Origin: Streptomyces achromogenes
GTDB taxonomy: Bacteria > Actinomycetota > Actinomycetes > Streptomycetales > Streptomycetaceae
Direction of reading: 5' to 3'
Assembly (NCBI RefSeq): GCF_030816715.1
Contig: NZ_JAUSYH010000001.1
Location: 1,488,001-1,552,000, forward strand
Length of the DNA: 64,000 nt
The position numbers and the translations under genes were made by a program. Shown here piece after piece: positions 61,981 to 64,000 of this stretch (position 1 is its first letter; each line of letters opens with the position of its first letter). The notes under the pieces were generated by a model. That model was not told the DNA's origin, ran no database searches, and saw nothing but the letters and a program-made list of their open reading frames with translations.

Positions 61981-62100
61981 ACGAAGCCGCTCCGCACGCG
62001 GGACCAAGCCGCTCCGCGCGCGGGATGACGCCCCGGGGCGCGCGGGGTGGCGCCGGGCCGCGCGCGGGGTGACGCCCGGGGCGCGCGCGGAGGTGACGCC
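61981..62100. repeat. Degenerate 22-24 bp tandem repeats
   Basis: About five units: two of the form AAGCCGCTCCGC(A/G)CGCGGG, then three of the form TGACGCCCGGGGCGCGCGCG with changes. They fill the gap between the hydrolase and purB, partly over the likely purB promoter. Confidence 0.65.
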
Positions 62101-62169
62101 GGTCTCGTAGGTTCCGCCGAACCGGACCGCTGCGCCGACCTGCACGAAGCGCCAGTAGAATCCCTCCAC

Positions 62170-63615
62170 GTGACTTCCGCTGCCGCCGCCAAGCCCCGCA
62201 TCCCCAACGTCCTCGCCGGACGCTACGCCTCCGCCGAGCTCGCCACGCTCTGGTCCCCCGAGCACAAGGTGAAGCTGGAGCGTCAGCTCTGGCTCGCCGT
62301 GCTGAAGGCCCAGAAGGACCTCGGGATCGAGGTGCCGGACACGGCGATCACCGACTACGAGCGTGTCCTCGACACCGTCGACCTGGCTTCGATCGCCGAG
62401 CGCGAGAAGGTCACGCGCCACGACGTGAAGGCCCGCATCGAGGAGTTCAACGACCTCGCCGGGCACGAGCAGGTCCACAAGGGCATGACGTCCCGCGACC
62501 TCACGGAGAACGTCGAGCAGCTCCAGATCCGCCTGTCGCTGGAGCTGGTCCGCGACCGCACGGTGGCCGTCCTCGCCCGGCTGGGCAAACTGGCCGGCGA
62601 GTACGGCGAGCTGGTCGTCGCCGGCCGCTCGCACAACGTGGCCGCCCAGGCCACCACGCTCGGCAAGCGGTTCGCGACCGCCGCCGACGAGCTGCTCGTG
62701 GCGTACGGCCGGGTCGAGGAGCTGCTCGTGCGCTACCCGCTGCGCGGCATCAAGGGCCCGGTCGGCACCGCCCAGGACATGCTGGACCTGCTGGGCGGCG
62801 ACGCCGCGAAGCTGGCCGAGCTGGAGGACCGGATCGCCGGCCACCTGGGCTTCTCGCAGGCCTTCACCTCCGTCGGCCAGGTCTACCCGCGCTCGCTGGA
62901 CTACGAGGTCGTGACCGCGCTGGTGCAGCTCGCGGCGGCCCCCTCCTCGCTGGCCAAGACCATCCGGCTGATGGCCGGGCACGAGCTGGTGACCGAGGGC
63001 TTCAAGCCCGGCCAGGTCGGCTCCTCCGCCATGCCGCACAAGATGAACACCCGCTCCTGCGAGCGCGTCAACGGCCTGATGGTCATCCTGCGCGGCTACG
63101 CGTCGATGACCGGCGAACTTGCGGGCGACCAGTGGAACGAGGGCGACGTGTCCTGCTCGGTGGTGCGCCGGGTCGCGCTGCCGGACGCCTTCTTCGCGCT
63201 GGACGGCCTTCTGGAGACCTTCCTGACGGTGCTCGACGAGTTCGGCGCGTTCCCGGCCGTCGTCGCGCGGGAGCTCGACCGCTACCTGCCGTTCCTGGCC
63301 ACCACGAAGGTGCTGATGGGCGCGGTGCGCGGGGGCGTCGGCCGTGAGGTGGCGCACGAGGCGATCAAGGAGAACGCCGTGGCCTCGGCGCTGGCGATGC
63401 GGGAGCGGGGCACCGAGCGCAACGAGCTGCTGGACAAGCTGGCCGCCGACGAGCGTCTGCCGCTGGACCGCGCCCAGCTGGACGCGCTCATGGCCGACAA
63501 ACTGTCGTTCACGGGCGCGGCGGCGGCCCAGGTGGCCACGGTCGTGGGCCGGATCGAGGAGATCGTGAAGCAGCGGCCGGAGGCGGCCGGTTACACGCCC
63601 GGAGCGATCCTCTGA
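62170..63615 (+). CDS. purB: Adenylosuccinate lyase
   Basis: 481-aa enzyme of purine synthesis that releases fumarate from adenylosuccinate and SAICAR. Motifs: HKGMTSRDLTEN (about 103-114), RSHNVAAQATT, and the signature loop GSSAMPHKMNTR. GTG at 62170 gives the expected start (VTSAAAAKPRIPNVLAGRYA); the in-frame start at 62047 falls in the repeats. Full length. Confidence 0.95.
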   Translation: MTSAAAAKPRIPNVLAGRYASAELATLWSPEHKVKLERQLWLAVLKAQKDLGIEVPDTAITDYERVLDTVDLASIAEREKVTRHDVKARIEEFNDLAGHEQVHKGMTSRDLTENVEQLQIRLSLELVRDRTVAVLARLGKLAGEYGELVVAGRSHNVAAQATTLGKRFATAADELLVAYGRVEELLVRYPLRGIKGPVGTAQDMLDLLGGDAAKLAELEDRIAGHLGFSQAFTSVGQVYPRSLDYEVVTALVQLAAAPSSLAKTIRLMAGHELVTEGFKPGQVGSSAMPHKMNTRSCERVNGLMVILRGYASMTGELAGDQWNEGDVSCSVVRRVALPDAFFALDGLLETFLTVLDEFGAFPAVVARELDRYLPFLATTKVLMGAVRGGVGREVAHEAIKENAVASALAMRERGTERNELLDKLAADERLPLDRAQLDALMADKLSFTGAAAAQVATVVGRIEEIVKQRPEAAGYTPGAIL

Positions 63616-64000
63616 CGCGCTTCACCCAGGCCGAGCTGGAGGCCGCCCGCGACCGTCTCGTACCGGACGTGATCGCGGACGGTCTCCGTGTGCTGTTCTG
63701 CGGCATCAACCCGGGTCTGATGACGGCGGCCACCGGCCACCACTTCGCCCGCCCGGGCAACCGCTTCTGGCCGGTGCTTCACCTGTCCGGCTTCACTCCG
63801 CGACTGCTGAAGCCGGCGGAGCAGGAGGAGCTGCTCGCCCACGGGCTGGGCATCACCAACGTGGTGGCGCGGGCGACCGCCCGGGCCGACGAGCTCACGG
63901 CGCGGGAGTACCGGGACGGCGGGCGGGTGCTCGCGGACAAGGTGACGCGGCGGAGACCCCGGTGGCTGGCGGTGGTGGGCGTCACCGCGTACCGGGCGGC
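63612..64000 (+). CDS. mug: G/U mismatch-specific DNA glycosylase (partial)
   Basis: Open frame to the window end, encoding RVLFCGINPGLMTAATGHHF, ARPGNRFWPVLHLSGFTPRL and GITNVVARATARADEL. These are the GINPG catalytic motif and RPGNRFW loop of Mug/TDG glycosylases, which remove uracil or thymine mispaired with G. The first codon fitting the family is CTG at 63612 (CTGACGCGC), overlapping the purB stop; no ATG or GTG is close by except an internal GTG at 63669. The C-terminus is missing. Confidence 0.88.
   Translation, partial: MTRFTQAELEAARDRLVPDVIADGLRVLFCGINPGLMTAATGHHFARPGNRFWPVLHLSGFTPRLLKPAEQEELLAHGLGITNVVARATARADELTAREYRDGGRVLADKVTRRRPRWLAVVGVTAYRA

Overview
The window is high-GC actinobacterial DNA, almost certainly a Streptomyces chromosome. 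The evidence is GC-rich third positions, frequent GTG and TTG starts, ATGA/GTGA stop-start overlaps, and genus-typical neighbours: a urease operon, a divergent biotin locus, an ATPase/DUF5753/DUF397 regulatory trio, and a c-di-AMP riboswitch ahead of an NlpC/P60 gene. A complete-looking siphovirus-type prophage of about 38.2 kb sits in the middle.

Left flank (1-15157). ureC (cut by the window edge), ureB and ureA lie on the minus strand. They are followed by an orphan Phd-type antitoxin, a ClpP-like protein that has lost its catalytic Ser and His, a riboswitch-led NlpC/P60 hydrolase, an RsbW-like ATPase divergent from an XRE/DUF5753 plus DUF397 pair, bioF divergent from bioB-bioA-bioD, a LuxR-family regulator without a P-loop, and a secreted lipase.

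Prophage (15158-53398). It is bounded by a 9-bp direct repeat (TTCGACGCG) and splits a SAM-dependent methyltransferase gene. Joining the two flanks across the repeat restores one frame of 228 codons. Order: serine integrase with an extra four-CxxC insertion; a small membrane protein and XRE repressor divergent from a Cro-like gene; about 12 kb of tightly overlapping early genes (HTH proteins, a replication-initiator-like protein, Cys-rich zinc-knuckle proteins, HNH nuclease); terminase small and large subunits; SPP1-type portal; MuF-like protein; scaffold; coat; connectors; tail tube; tail chaperones joined by a programmed -1 frameshift on GGGAAAC; tape measure; a 1289-aa multidomain tail protein; amidase endolysin; holin-like proteins and a membrane-anchored collagen-like protein; a strong terminator. 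The right end carries a cargo block: an XRE regulator with a helical (TPR-like) domain, divergent across a perfect 19-bp palindrome from a three-gene operon that includes a 37-aa membrane peptide.

Right flank (53399-64000). It holds the 3' half of the methyltransferase, a degenerate Fic toxin with a ribbon-helix-helix antitoxin, an ABC exporter pair (ATPase plus FtsX/MacB-type permease), a GNAT acetyltransferase, two CNNM/CorC-family membrane proteins, an SGNH hydrolase, purB, and the start of a mug-type mismatch DNA glycosylase that runs off the window.

The most notable observations are the prophage boundaries and reconstructed attB/attP, the zinc-rich insertion in the integrase, the right-end regulator/peptide locus, the 8-residue [12 protein letters not shown] repeats at the BioB C-terminus, the tape-measure heptad with an acidic residue at every seventh position over 17 heptads, and the catalytically dead ClpP.
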